Origin: Capniomyces stellatus
Taxonomy: Eukaryota; Kickxellomycota; Harpellomycetes; Harpellales; Legeriomycetaceae
Assembly (NCBI GenBank): GCA_001661515.1
Contig: LUVW01000017.1
Span: 62,001-126,000, forward strand
Direction of reading: 5' to 3'
Length of the DNA: 64,000 nucleotides
The notes under the pieces are model-generated. The model searched no databases, was not told the DNA's origin, and was given only the letters and a program-made list of their open reading frames with translations. This document shows positions 10,816 through 23,003 of the stretch, one piece after another. Every line of letters starts with the position of its first letter. Position 1 is the first letter of the stretch. A program made the position numbers and the translations under genes.

Positions 10816-12259
10816 TATCTACCTGATTCAATAAAGTAATTGGTAATCGAGCAATAATTGACAAGGTTATAATGGTTGCTTTTTTTTTACAGGTTATATT
10901 TGCAAAACCAGATAATGGACTATGTTGGCTTTGTTAAGCCATTTGAACGTTATGTATTATTGTTAATATTTCCGTTAAACAAATGCGTTTATTCCCATTA
11001 AAAGTAAAGCAAACAGACTAATTGTTAAACTATTGTAGTTGGTAAAATATTTAGCTTTTTTGGACCAACAAAAGATTTCAATCTGGATTTCAAAATGAGA
11101 GAAATAAAAATAAAAATAAATGACAAGAGAAAAAAGACATCAATCAGAGGTTCTACTGGTTTAATTCCCGGAAATACATTTAAGCCAATGACTTAATGAA
11201 CGGATCACCAATTTTACGTTAATGACAGCAACAAACGAATCATGGCACTAGTTTATAGTACGTTTTTACTGAAAAGTGACATTAAAACAGAAATTAACTT
11301 ATTGTAAACAAAAGTAAACAAAAGATTTGAATGTCGAATGTAAATGCTACAAAACTAAAGACAAACAATAAGGAATGATAGTAAACTTTGTGTTTACATG
11401 GTTTGGTGTTTTTTTTTCTCTTTATTTTTTAAGGAAATACAGAATAGGGCATTAATATATTGTTCTCACAGCCAGCAAGTAAATCGAATTGGTACAAAGT
11501 CTTACGGTTTTTTTTTAAAAAAACAACAAATCGATAACAATTACAAATAAAAACTGCTTGATTAAAAAAACAATATTTAATTCTTTTCCGAAATTCGTTT
11601 GGATCTTGAAACAAGAGTTTTAGAGTCAGGCTTTCCAAAACAACAACGCAGTCGGCTTCGATATCATATATGCGCTGTCAATCGAGGTTTAACTTTTTTT
11701 TTAGAAAAGAAAAAAGCAATCCTATCAACTTCAGGTGCATCAAACTTAGCAAAAATAAATTGGTAAATAAAAACCAAACGGAAAACAACTATTAGCAAAA
11801 CTCGTTGATAAAACTGTGGTTTTAAAGCCAAATAAGCAAGACGTAAAAGGAAAAGAAGAAAAACGAAAAAACAAAAACAAAAAACGAAAAACGCGTTTGG
11901 AATAAAGATGTTGCGTGGTAATTCTTACAAAGGCAAGGCGGTGTATAAAAACAAACAAGACGGTAAGCTTAGCCAAAAGAACGAAATTGAAGCAAACTAG
12001 TAATATACACACAATTATGCTCGGATTATTTTATAATATAAAATATGAATGAATGAAGATTAAATAAGTGCGATTTTGTATTGTTACAATAGATACTACA
12101 TGGGAGCAAGTACAGGCTAAAAGTAAGAGAATAATGAGTACTATTATTTGTTGGTATTATACATATTATATGTTTTTGATGATTGAAGGAGGTTTAAGTG
12201 CATTGGCGATTCAATAATGGCAACCTAATTTTGTATTGTTACAACACGGAAATACACAA
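10816..12259. other. Intergenic, no supported gene
   Basis: About 1.4 kb of AT-rich DNA with several A/T homopolymers. The minus-strand open frames near 11429-11638 and 11746-12012 are low-complexity and match nothing I recognise. Confidence 0.5.
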
Positions 12260-14909
12260 ATGTTGTTAAAACGATTAGCTTTCACGAAATGGTTAGTAAA
12301 CTTCTCTATTTCAAAGTCCGTATATTTGTATAAATAAAGTATTTGGAGTCAAGGGTTAAAGACGCAATTGTTAAAAATATATTTAACCTAATAAGGTTTA
12401 CACAATTTGCCATGATAATTTTTTGGATTATTTAGGGTAAACACACAGCTGAGCAGTTGGCATATTCTGGGGATAACAGACATACTTAAAGATTTATCGG
12501 ACGGTACAGCGCTCTTACAGCTACTAGTAAGTTGCTTTGAACTGTTGGAGTTTGGTAATTGTTTTAAGTGATATCAAGTAGATATTTAAAGGGATCCATG
12601 GTTCAAACTGTTTGTATAAATAAAATAGGAAGTGATTGGAAACGAGAGTATAGGCAAATTCAATGTAAACCCAGTATTGCGAATCCAAAAAGTGGAAAAT
12701 ATGAATAAAGCACTGGAATACGTACGGGCAAAAGGGGTGAATTTGACTAACATCGGTGCTGAAGGTTCTTGCATAATATCAATATATTTTCTACAAGCAT
12801 ATAGTACATTGGTGATAAAATCTACATTGTAATACTGGTCAAAACCCCAAAAGAAAACTAAAAGAAAACTGAAAAAAAGAATAATGTTGATAACAAAACA
12901 ATAGATATAGTTGATATCAATCCAAAGCTAACACTTGGGCTTATTTGGAAGATAATTTTGCATTTCACTATAGCAGATATAATGTAAGTAGTTTCAGTGA
13001 ACATGCTGTGAAAGGCTATATCGAGGGTTCTGGATTACAAGTTAAATATGAGAGTTAGGGTTTAAACCTGGGAACAAACACAAACATGTATAAATTAGTG
13101 AGGAAGGGCTAACAGCAAAGGATGCGCTGCTACTTTGGTGCCAAAGAAAAACAGCAGATTATAAAGAGGTTGATGTAGTTGATTTTACATACAGCTGGCA
13201 GAATGGATTAGCATTCTGTGCGTTGATTAACAAACATCGACCTGACTTGATCGATTATGAAAGTCTTGATAAGGTATGTATTTGGTGCATTTAGTACATT
13301 TAAAGCAACTTGATTTATATTGTTAAAAACGGGAATAGTATGGCACGATATGGTTAAATGGTTAAATGGTTAAATAACTTTAATTGGTTACTTTTTATTG
13401 AAATGTAACTGTGATGTTAGACTGATGCGATTGGAAATACGACATTGGCGTTTGGGGTTGCAGAAAAAAGCCTAGGGATTCCAGTAAGAACTAATACACT
13501 GAAAATGCTGCCTTTTTAAACCAAAATAGAAGAGAGGATTATTATCGCCATAGCCATTTATTAATTGATAGATAATTATTGAGAATTTGATGAATAAATG
13601 TAAAACATTGTAGCAATTATTGGATGTCGAGGATGTTTGCTTGGTGACAAGACCAGATTACAAGTCGATAATGACATATGTAGCACAATACTTCCACGCT
13701 TTTTCATCGCAAAAAAAGGTGGAGACTGCAAAACGAAGGATATGCAAATTTACAAACATAATTCAATCAGCGTACGATATGCAGCATGATTACTCGGCTA
13801 GAGCAACGGAGCTGATAAAAAAAATGCAGGAGATAAAAAGGCAGTGGCAAGAAATAGAAGAGCGCTGCAAAACATTGGGTCTAGAAGATGTCAGGGAGCT
13901 AGCAGGAGATTTTGGCGAATACAAGAACAAGGAAAGAAGAGAAATTGTAGTTGAAAAGCTAGAGCTGAATAATCTACTAGGAGACATCCAAACTAGGCTG
14001 TCGACTTATCAAATGAACAAGTATGAGCCGGACGCAACGATCGGTTCAGACAATATAGAACTTGAGTGGAACTCGCTATGTGAGTCGGAAATCAGCTACA
14101 ACAAATCCTTGAACCTACAACAAAGGCAAGTAAAGGACCTGCTAAGCAGATCGTTTGCCAATGCGGCGAATAGGCTGTTCCAGTCAATAGTAAGGATACA
14201 CAATGAGCTTGGGGTAATGAGCTCGCAAGTAGAAACCGAAACTGATTTGAACTTGAACCTGAACAGCCAACTGGAAACAATCAGCCGGCTGATTGAAATT
14301 GTTGAGTCGTTTGATATGGAGGTTCAAAAACTCAAGGAAAAGGATTTAGAGTGCCGAAATGCCAATATTGAAGAGAATGACTACACGGTATGCACTGTAG
14401 AATCGCTAGTTTTTGATTTGGAAACACTAAAGGTTGCATTGAACAAAAAGAAAAGCTATGTTGACAACCAGAGCGTTGTCAGAAACATGTCAAACATCAC
14501 TCCTGCCCAATTAGATGAGTTTGAAAGCGTGTTTTACTACTTTGACAGGAAAAATTCCAACTCACTAAACGTAGGCGAGTTTAGGGCTGCTCTGGAGTCC
14601 TTGGACTTGACCTATAGCGAAAATGAATTTGCAGAGCTGTTTGCCTATCTGTCAAACAACACAAGCAGTGTCAGTTTTGAAAAGTACATTAGGTTCTTGG
14701 TTGCTGTTTTAGAAGATCACAACAACCCGGACCAATTGTTTGACTCCTTCCATACTATAGCCAACGGCAGACCCTATATCTCTTTGGTTGATTTGAAATT
14801 TGCTGGGCTGAGCAAAGAGGCTGCCTCAAAACTTGCCGAAAGCATGCCCAAGGTTGAAGGTCACCCCGACTTTCTTGACTATGCAAAGTACATCAAGTCT
14901 CTTTTTTAA
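12260..14909 (+). CDS. ain1: Alpha-actinin, F-actin crosslinker
   Basis: Seven exons: 12260-12291, 12436-12526, 12629-12764, 12905-12983, 13099-13273, 13421-13483 and 13614-14909. They sum to 1872 nt (623 residues), close to the length of fission-yeast Ain1. CH1 shows [25 protein letters not shown] and [12 protein letters not shown]2 shows [22 protein letters not shown] and HRPDLIDY, giving a type 1/2 actin-binding pair. Residues about 225-480 are helical and charged, enough for about two spectrin-like repeats. Then comes a C-terminal EF-hand region. The first EF loop (about 502-513, [12 protein letters not shown]) has Lys at position 3, so calcium binding is doubtful. The start is the only ATG in the short frame ahead of LAFTKW. 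Expected role: bundling actin in the cytokinetic ring and patches. Intron 3 has an unusual GTTCTT donor. Confidence 0.9.
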
Positions 14910-15519
14910 ATCCAAAAAGGAAAAAAAAAAAGTTTACTTTAAACATGTCAATGTCCTTATTCTTTACATCACCAATCCAACCATTTATAAATCTATCAAA
15001 CCATCTATATACCTATCTATTATCTATTATTTTTTTACCTTTTAATACTTTTACCCTTTAATACTTTTGCCTTTTACTACTCTTGCCTTTTACTACTCTT
15101 GCCTTTTAATACTTTAACTTTATTCCGCCACAGCACTTTCCACTTGGCTCATTTAACCTGTTTTATTCATCTTGAAAGTGAATAAACATGACATATCCTC
15201 TTTGGCTAACCAAACCCTCTTTTTTTTCGCCTGTATATATTTTACTACAATAATTATCTTTAATCACAGTGCTGACTACGTTTGGTCTTGGGCTTTAAAA
15301 TTTAGATGATAGTATATTGGATATTTATTCATATAATAATGCAAAAGTATTTATATATTTAATGTAAAATAAATAAATAAATAAAAATAGTCTTCATTTA
15401 TTATTGTCTCTGTGCTAGTACAATATAATTCTCTCTCCCACTTTTTGTGGCAATTGTTGAGTTAAACACGCAAACTAAAACTTGTTTTCTCCTCCATTAT
15501 TTTATGTCAGTTTAGTCAA
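14910..15519. other. Intergenic between convergent genes
   Basis: Holds the 3' ends of alpha-actinin (+) and the RRM gene (-), a degenerate TACTTTTGCCTTTTAC minisatellite at 15037-15118, and AATAAA-rich stretches suitable as polyadenylation signals. No gene seen. Confidence 0.6.
15037..15118. repeat. Short minisatellite
   Basis: Four to five units of roughly 18 bp built from CTTTTACTACTCTTGC variants, immediately 3' of alpha-actinin. Confidence 0.7.
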
Positions 15520-16029
15520 TTATTCTCTACGCTCGCGATCATAACCTCCACGTCCTCCTGAACGTCCACCATATCCGCGATCTCCTCCTCTTTCACTGCG
15601 CTCTCCTCTGTCACCGCGATCTCCTCTATCACCACGGTCTCCTCTGTCATATCCGCGTCCACCACTGCTACCGCTCTCATCACGACGGTATCTTCCTCCA
15701 CCACCGGCTCCTCCTCCATAACCACCACGTCCTCCTCTGAATCCTCCTCCACCTCCATTTCTATCACCTCCTCTGTCATTAGAACGCTCGCTTGCGCTGG
15801 CGACCTTGATTGTGCGACCATCAAACTCGGTTTCATTGGCTCCATCAATAGCTGCTTGGGCCTCTTCAGGGGTTGAGAAAGTTACGAATCCAAATCCACG
15901 GGAGCGGCCAGTTTCACGATCTGAAATCACAACAGCATCTTCAATAGTTCCGTATTGTTGGAATTGCTCTCGAAGAGTTTCACTGCTTGTTCCCCACGAC
16001 AAGGATCCGATAAAACATTTGCAAGACAT
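15520..16029 (-). CDS. Glycine-rich RNA-binding protein (RRM + RGG)
   Basis: 169 residues in one exon. The N-terminal 80 residues form one RRM with RNP2 (CFIGSL, residues 5-10) and RNP1 (RGFGFVTF, 44-51). The C-terminal half is Gly/Arg/Asp-rich with RGG and repeated DRG motifs (YDRGDRGDRGDRGDRGER), the usual targets of arginine methylation. This is the layout of plant GRP7 and animal CIRBP/RBM3 cold-inducible proteins, which bind single-stranded RNA and act as chaperones or post-transcriptional regulators in nucleus and cytoplasm. The specific targets cannot be inferred. It converges on alpha-actinin. The RNP1 aromatic residues are intact, so it should bind RNA. Confidence 0.9.
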   Translation of the reverse strand: MSCKCFIGSLSWGTSSETLREQFQQYGTIEDAVVISDRETGRSRGFGFVTFSTPEEAQAAIDGANETEFDGRTIKVASASERSNDRGGDRNGGGGGFRGGRGGYGGGAGGGGRYRRDESGSSGGRGYDRGDRGDRGDRGDRGERSERGGDRGYGGRSGGRGGYDRERRE

Positions 16030-18240
16030 TTTTATTTTTATTGTTTCTTACTTTAAAGATCCTAAATTTATAAAAAATAATATAGGTTTAAATAAATAAA
16101 ACGGATTTTGTTTTTGTAGCCATAAATCCATGGTTTTATCTATTTTATTGCAATTGTAATTATTTCTTCTAGTACTATTTTAGTCAAAAATTTGCTTGAA
16201 AAAATAGTGAAAAAAAAATACTAATAGTAAGTTTTTAAATCTCGTCGCTCAAAATTTTTTTTTTTCTAAAACAAAGAAATTGAGAGAAAATTTTCCATTT
16301 CAGCTTTTGGATTGTTACGTAATAGTATTAATATTTTGTCAATAAAAAAAACAATTAACAAAAAAAAACAGCTATATTCTTTAAAGTTATTACATCCAGT
16401 ATCAGATCCAGTAATTGGCTAAAATGACTGCTTAAAGTTGCCAAATAGTTGGTTATAAACAAGTAATTAGATTTGAAAACAAAATATCTGTGTTATATTG
16501 GCTTACACCAAAATATTAACCTTTGTTACCATTAGTTTGTATAATAGTCAAATAAACAGTGCGTAGATTATTGTGCCATTCAAATAGTATCTCTTCGCTT
16601 ACAACTCGTAGCATAAACGATGAATTAACTTGATTTGATTCAACTTTACATTTCCAACTTGACTTGGTCTTACTCTTCTTTTACCTGGCAAACATAACCC
16701 AACATAATCCAACCTGCCATGATTACGCAGTATGTATCGGCTTTCTTTCTACCATTACTTGACTGCTTTATGTCATATTGCTTCTACTTTTTGTTTTATA
16801 GCACTTGAATTCTGGCTTTTTGATTTCAAGCACCAACTTGAGATAATTTTTGCTTGAAATGCTTTTTGCTTGAAATACTTTTTTGCTTGATATATTCTTT
16901 TTAGCGAGTCGTCAATGCTAGCAAGTTTAGCCTTCTAGGCTATCCCGCTTTCTAATAATTGATTTCTTAACATTTTTGTTGGTTTTTTTGGGCAAGGCAG
17001 CGCTTAGAACTAAAAACTCTGCACTAATTTACACAATTTGTAATCTACACTGTGCTTAGCCAGTGATACAACATAAAAACACCATTTTTTTCATGCCTGA
17101 ATTGAAAACATTTTACCTCAACAAGGCCCAGCTTATAGTACAAAATAAAATATAAGCGATCTTACCGCTATTACGTTACTTTCAAAACTGCAATAGTTTT
17201 ATTTTTTCATTGGATTAAAAAAATAACTGTTAATTTTAATAATAATCATCAATAAAATGACAGTTAATTTAAAAAAGAATAGTTTGCTAATGTTAGAAAT
17301 TTGCACTAATTTTTTTTTTTAATCAACCCTTCTCCTCAAATAATTCTGCCTTTTATATTGTTGTTCTATAGGTTGGCTAATTTGGTATTCTTAATAACTT
17401 ATTGGATACTTTTTTTGTTGTTGCCGCATTAGTCGGTGAGTTGATATTGGTCCAATAATAAACAACACAACAGTTTACAGAATCAAGATGCAGAAATTTA
17501 GCAATAACAGCTTCCGTTAAAAGCAAAAAAAGTACATTAATAGGATGGATCAATTTAAAAAGATGCTGCATGTTTTTTTTGTCCAATTATCTTTCAGTAT
17601 ATGTTTTTGTCGAATAAAAAAAAAATGGCACTTTGCAAAATTCAATTTCCCCCGTTTTAAACGCCAAAAATTGATTCAGTCATTCCAAGTTCGTGTACAG
17701 ACTTTACACCGACTTGTTAAGCCTTACACTTGGACTAAAATGCACCTCCGTCTATTTCGGCTGGTATTAGCACGCCTAAACATCCATCTAGAACAATAAA
17801 CCCATTCAGACAGGAAACAACAGCAAAAATCTACCACAATTGTTAACAAAATAGGAAGGCGATGCGGAGTATAATTGTTTTGAATAAACAACCGTATTTT
17901 GTCATTATTTGTTCACTAATAGATTATTTTTTCTCCATTGCAGGAGCAATTAGCTGGTGAATTGTTGTTTCAAGCCTCCAAAGTTCACGCTTAATTTTTG
18001 CAAAATTTTAGGTGCAGACTTGGAAGAAAGGAAAAGTGTTGATGCAAAACTCAAGGTTCAACGCCAAATAGCTCATAAGCTATAAATCGTATATCCTGTT
18101 TAACTTTACTCCTAATAGTTTTCAAGGTTTAAAAAGTACATTCAAATAGTCTTTTTACAAAACATATACATTAACACCAATACTCGGTTCAATTCTATCT
18201 TAATTACCAACATACTCGGAAGCCTGAATTTCTAAGCAAT
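16030..18240. other. Intergenic, no supported gene
   Basis: About 2.2 kb of AT-rich DNA. It includes a threefold TTTTTGCTTGAAATA repeat near 16848-16893 and several poly-A/T runs. The open frame 17545-17799 (+) is basic and low-complexity with no family match. The 5' flanks of the divergent RRM and glyoxalase genes lie here. Confidence 0.5.
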
Positions 18241-19037
18241 ATGACCGATATAAGCTCATACCGATTTGTAAATTTTAACATTGATATATTAGCAACATAA
18301 GAATGTTTTATTATTCACGAATTTGGCTTTATTTCGCTTTTTCTTCTTCTTTAACTTGTACCCAAGCCACCTTGTCGATATTTACTTGACTTTTGAATTT
18401 ACTACTTTTAATGATAGAACCATACCATGTACCGGGTTAAGGATGGCGAAAAATCGTTAAAGTTCTATACCGAGGTTCTTGGGATGAAGTACTTTAACTT
18501 TACTTCTACATTTATATATATATATTATATCAAAAATGACTCCAATTTGACGTATAATTACAGCAGTCTGAAACTACACAACAACTGATTAACCTTTAAA
18601 CTGTTGGTGTTAGAGAAGTAAATATAACATTTTTTTGATTTATTCTGCTACTTTTACTCTTGCTCTTGATTATTTTTAGGTTAATCGATTCTATGCACAA
18701 TACAAAGGACAAATTTTCATTGTACTTTTTGGGATACGAAGAGCCAAGCGAAGTTGGCACCCATAAGTTGTCTAGAAAAGGGCTTTTGGAGCTAACTCAC
18801 AATCATGGTACTGAGAATGACACAAATGAGCAAGTGTATAATACCGGCAATGGCGAAACAGGCGGGTATGGTCACATCGCGATCATCGTGGACAACCTGC
18901 AGGCAGCTGTAGATAGATTTGACAAATTAAATGTCAAATTTTTGAAACGCCCAGAAGACGGCAGAATGAAGCATATAGCTTTTATTTACGACCCTGATGG
19001 CTATAGAATTGAAATTTTGGAAAACAGAAGCGATTGA
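18241..19037 (+). CDS. GLO1: Glyoxalase I (lactoylglutathione lyase)
   Basis: Three exons: 18241-18267 (only nine codons, MTDISSYRF), 18418-18488 and 18680-19037. They sum to 456 nt (151 residues). Exon joins restore NHTMYRVKD, KSLKFYTEVLGMKLID and KFSLYFLGYEEP, the standard glyoxalase I order. The metal ligands expected in the family are visible: His in NHTM, Glu in LELTHN, His in GYGHIAI and Glu in YRIEIL. The enzyme isomerises the glutathione hemithioacetal of methylglyoxal to S-lactoylglutathione in the cytosol. This is a single-domain form rather than the fused two-domain yeast form. The second intron uses a weak donor, GTACTT, but only that join keeps frame and family sequence. Confidence 0.92.
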
Positions 19038-21314
19038 ATCAAATAACCACTGCTGTGTGTCAACCTGACCACCTCGCGCTTAGTGAACAGCTCGCTTTCC
19101 TACTTTTGGAATCATTACTCTTTTTCTTTTACTTTTTGACTTTTACTTTTTGGCTTTTTTTTCGCCTTTTTTTTTTAGGTGAGAGTGGGTGGCTAACTCA
19201 AAAGCGTTGTTATTCTATACCTATCTTTCAGTGAAAATACATAAGCTGAAACTTTGAATCTAAAACAAGTGATTTGGTGCTGATGCTGGTGAGCTTCCCT
19301 AAAGCAAAATCATGATTATCAACATCCACGAATATATTTACTGTTATTGGAATTTACGCAAGAAAACCATTCACTTTTTAACTGAAAGTAAAAGCGTAAG
19401 TCGCAAATTGTTTGCTTTCAATATTTGCGTCCAAGATTCACCTAAAAAAAAACACGCAGAAAGTTTAGCAAAAACATATCATACTCAAATGTTAAGATTT
19501 ATTGGATAATACAACGACCCGATTGTTGTTTGTGTTGTCTTTGAGGGTAAACCTGATTTTAGCGTTTATTTTATTGTTCAGGTGGTTTAGGATTTCTGTT
19601 AGCTTGTAGTGAAAAAAAAGGATTTGGGTTGAACTATAACAAAACGGTGCTAAAAACCAGGCATAAAAATACATACATTTACAGGATATTATAATTAGCT
19701 TCAAGCCCGATGGGAATCTTCGTGTAATTATCCGCCTATTCAAAATACCATTCGCTAGCATATTTTCTGGGCCAGCAGGCGAATATAAGGGGTATAGAAA
19801 CAATGCCTGACAATTTTTACTATTAAAGATGCCTTTGGATTTTGATTGTCTTGCCAACGATTAATTTAAACAGTGTGTATTTTTGATTGTTTGATTTTTT
19901 TTGGTTTTACTGTTTAGACTGTGTTGGTGTTGTTCACGACTATCAGTGATTAAACAATCCAACTCGCCTGATTAGGATTTCCCAAAAAGAAATTACAATT
20001 ACATTCAACTATACGAGGGTTTATTTTCTTTTGGAAAACAAAATAAGGGATAATAACATGGATTTTAATTTAGTAATGAAGCGAAGTTAAATCTTCAAGA
20101 GACAAATCTTGTAAAAACATTTCCCTATCGCTTCCGAAAAAAAAAATACTATGTAGTTTGGTAGAGATCGTCAGCTAATTGTTCATGTATTGACAAAACA
20201 ATACTTTTCTTTTTCTTTTTCTTTTTTTTGTGCAAAAAATAGTCTGTTTTTAAGAGTACAATAGTGTTATCATTAAAGGATGTATAGTTGACATAGTACT
20301 ATGCTACGATAGTATATCAATTGGTATTTTTATACTAACAAGGCATATAATATGTTATGGAACGCAATCGGGCACGTAAGGAACTCTAAAAATTACCACT
20401 AAGCTTGTTAAAGAAAATGGCACAATGAAGCTTGGCTTGGACATAATAACAACTTTTTATAGTGAATTGATCACCATCCCGTTTGTTTTATAATACAACC
20501 AGATATACTATATAAAGCCATATCTGTCAAGTGATTAACTAAAAGGAAAAATCACGCTTATTGAAATACCTTAAACACCAGCAATCTTGAGAAGGCATTA
20601 CACTTAAAAAAAGTTATAGCCACATATTTGATTACACTGGTGATTAATCTTTAAGTAATCAACAGTGTCGCGCTAATCTATCACAATACTCTAGCAAACA
20701 ATGTATATCGAACATTCTATTATTCGTGTGGATTGCTGGAAACAGAATCAGCACATAAAAATAAACAATAATAAACCAAATGTATATCAAACTCCTAGTG
20801 CTCTCAACAATACCAACAATAACTTCACTGGCATTGTTGTTGCCGTTATTGTTTTTATAAGCTAACAGGCTTTTCAGGCATGGATGTTATAGTAACTTAT
20901 TACAGACTCTGGATATGTTATTATTTATTTATCTATGTGATTTATTGTATGTTAAAAAGTTTCTAGTGTCTTTTTTACACCGTAACTCCAATCTTTTCAG
21001 TGCAAACTTCGATCATTATTTATTTAATCTTATTGAAGAAAACGATTGAGATTATTACTAGCAAATTATATAGTCATAGGATGAAGAGAATAATTGAAAT
21101 TTTTATTTGGTAGTTTACGATTTAAAAATTGATGTATTAAAACATGTACAATGTGATTTTGATAAAAGAGTTATTGAAGTGGAGTATAGATTATGTCTGA
21201 TACAAGTTAAATGTGTATGTATGTGTAGTGTGTGGTTAGAATGAGTGTATTATGTATGTGTGTGCGTGTGTGTGTGTGTGGTAAAATAACAAGGCCTAAT
21301 GAGACATATTGGTT
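19038..21314. other. Intergenic between convergent genes
   Basis: About 2.3 kb without a supported gene. It contains long A/T tracts, a (GT)n stretch at 21255-21281 just past the homeobox gene, and a short sequence at 20725-20755 that resembles part of the dispersed repeat family described elsewhere. Small open frames at 19312-19509 and 19492-19857 are not convincing. Confidence 0.5.
21255..21281. repeat. (GT)n microsatellite
   Basis: Interrupted GT dinucleotide run, 3' of the homeobox gene. Confidence 0.85.
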
Positions 21315-23003
21315 CTATTCGTTGTTGAACCAATTATCGTTTATACTATAGTCATCGCCTTCACTTGCCAGAATATTTTTTAGCTTTAAAGGGCTGTTTT
21401 TGGCTTTGTGTATGTGTTCAGGGTTTTCATGTGTATAAGAGTTGTATGAGTATGCTGTAGTGTTACTGGGGTGTGTTTCTTGGAGCTTCAGGTTTGCAAT
21501 TGACATATCATACTCCGATTCATTGTAATCGCGATGGCTTTTTGGATTGTAGTTGGGGCTGCGGTCGTAGGCGGTGTAATGGCCCAGCGACACGTTTGGC
21601 CTTTTTGTGGCTTCAAAATTGTGCCTTGTTAGAGTATCGGCTGAGCCCGAAATGCTTTGTCTACCAGAGTCAATTCTGTCGCTTATGTAAAGGTGGAAAT
21701 CGTTGCTGTTTTTGTTGAATCCGGCGGAATTGGGGTTGTAGCTAGTTGATTGGCTACTGGCCGAGTTATGTGGGTTGGAATTATCATAGCCTTTGTAGTG
21801 GTTGTTGTTTCCATAGCCAATGTAGTGTTCAGAGTATTTGAAACCATCTCCATTGTTTTTATTGATAGTGAGTGCTTTTGGGTACGAGTCTCTGCCTGTG
21901 TCAACGCGTTTATAGTCACTTTCGTTATTTTTGACTAGACGGTCATAGTTTGAATTTGTAGGTAAAGTGTGGTGATTAATATCGCCGTTTCTACTTGGCG
22001 AGTATTGGTTAGAATTGTTGTTTTTGTTCAAGTTTTGCGGATTGCTGAATGACCTAGTATGTCCCTGCGACAAATTCAAAGTTAGCTCTGGTTTAAGCGA
22101 ATTTAGATGAAAGTGCGATTCCTCCTGCTCGGTGTTGACTAGCTTACTTTGCTTCTCGGATCTCTTGCCCATGCTTTCATTGTGCGTGTCGTTTTCGGAA
22201 AGAACTTCAGGTCTTTGGTTTCCATCGTTAGAGCTGTTGGTAAAGTGCATAGGCGAGCTCGACTCTACGCTTATAGATCGTGTTTTGCCTTTAATTTCAG
22301 CATCAACACCAATTTTGTCGTCGAAGCCTTCTTCCTTTTCGTCTTTTTCTGATGCGTCAACTTGCATACCCTCATTGTTACCCTTCTTTTTGACTGATTG
22401 CCTTTTATTCTGAAACCAAATCTGCACATGTTTGTGATCCAATCCTGTTTGCTGACATATACTGATTTTTTTAGCTTTGCTTGGTAGGGGGTTTTCTAGA
22501 AATGCCTTTTCCAAAATCTCAACCTCATGCTTCTTATGTCTTCGGCGATGTTGTTTATACGAGTAAGGGCTTGTGTATGGGATTGAGGCGGACATCGGCT
22601 CGTAGTAGTCATAGAATTGCGTAGGTCTTTCGTACTTGTGGCTTTGATAAACTTGATTGTTGTACTCTTCTGTCTCGTAATAACGAGGATACATACCACT
22701 ATGTTGTAAATATTTGCTGCTTTTCAAGGAGGGTGTGTATGGTGAATACACTGCTTTTCTGTAATGTATTGGTCTGTGTGGTGAGTATGCATATTGGTTT
22801 GCGCTATATAATCCCCTGTTTTGTGCGGTGAGGTTGCGAGAGTAGAGTGCAGAGTTGGATGTCCTTGGGTACTCTACTGCCGCATACGCTGTTATTTCGT
22901 TTGCATAGCCATTGTCGTTGTCTGATTGCAGTAGTGTTAGTGATGGCTTGAAAGCCTTCATATACTTTTTAGACCTTCTTTGCCAAATCGGTACGCTATC
23001 CAT
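21315..23003 (-). CDS. Homeodomain transcription factor
   Basis: 562 residues in one exon. The homeodomain spans about residues 151-208 with RRRHKKHEVEILEKAF at the start, then the recognition helix HKHVQIWFQNKRQ and a basic tail. The turn between helices 1 and 2 has the usual length (not the three-residue-extended TALE type). The N-terminal 150 residues are rich in Tyr, Ser and Pro. The C-terminal 350 residues are rich in Asn, Ser and Tyr with acidic and basic patches, as in disordered activation regions. Sequence-specific nuclear DNA binding is expected. The target genes and the fungal subfamily (Phx1-like, Yox1-like or other) cannot be told from what I see. Confidence 0.88.
   Translation of the reverse strand: MDSVPIWQRRSKKYMKAFKPSLTLLQSDNDNGYANEITAYAAVEYPRTSNSALYSRNLTAQNRGLYSANQYAYSPHRPIHYRKAVYSPYTPSLKSSKYLQHSGMYPRYYETEEYNNQVYQSHKYERPTQFYDYYEPMSASIPYTSPYSYKQHRRRHKKHEVEILEKAFLENPLPSKAKKISICQQTGLDHKHVQIWFQNKRQSVKKKGNNEGMQVDASEKDEKEEGFDDKIGVDAEIKGKTRSISVESSSPMHFTNSSNDGNQRPEVLSENDTHNESMGKRSEKQSKLVNTEQEESHFHLNSLKPELTLNLSQGHTRSFSNPQNLNKNNNSNQYSPSRNGDINHHTLPTNSNYDRLVKNNESDYKRVDTGRDSYPKALTINKNNGDGFKYSEHYIGYGNNNHYKGYDNSNPHNSASSQSTSYNPNSAGFNKNSNDFHLYISDRIDSGRQSISGSADTLTRHNFEATKRPNVSLGHYTAYDRSPNYNPKSHRDYNESEYDMSIANLKLQETHPSNTTAYSYNSYTHENPEHIHKAKNSPLKLKNILASEGDDYSINDNWFNNE

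Noticed and set aside
17545..17799. 84-codon basic frame upstream of glyoxalase I
   Set aside because: Low-complexity (Phe/Lys/Leu/Arg) and no family match; surrounded by poly-A/T DNA.
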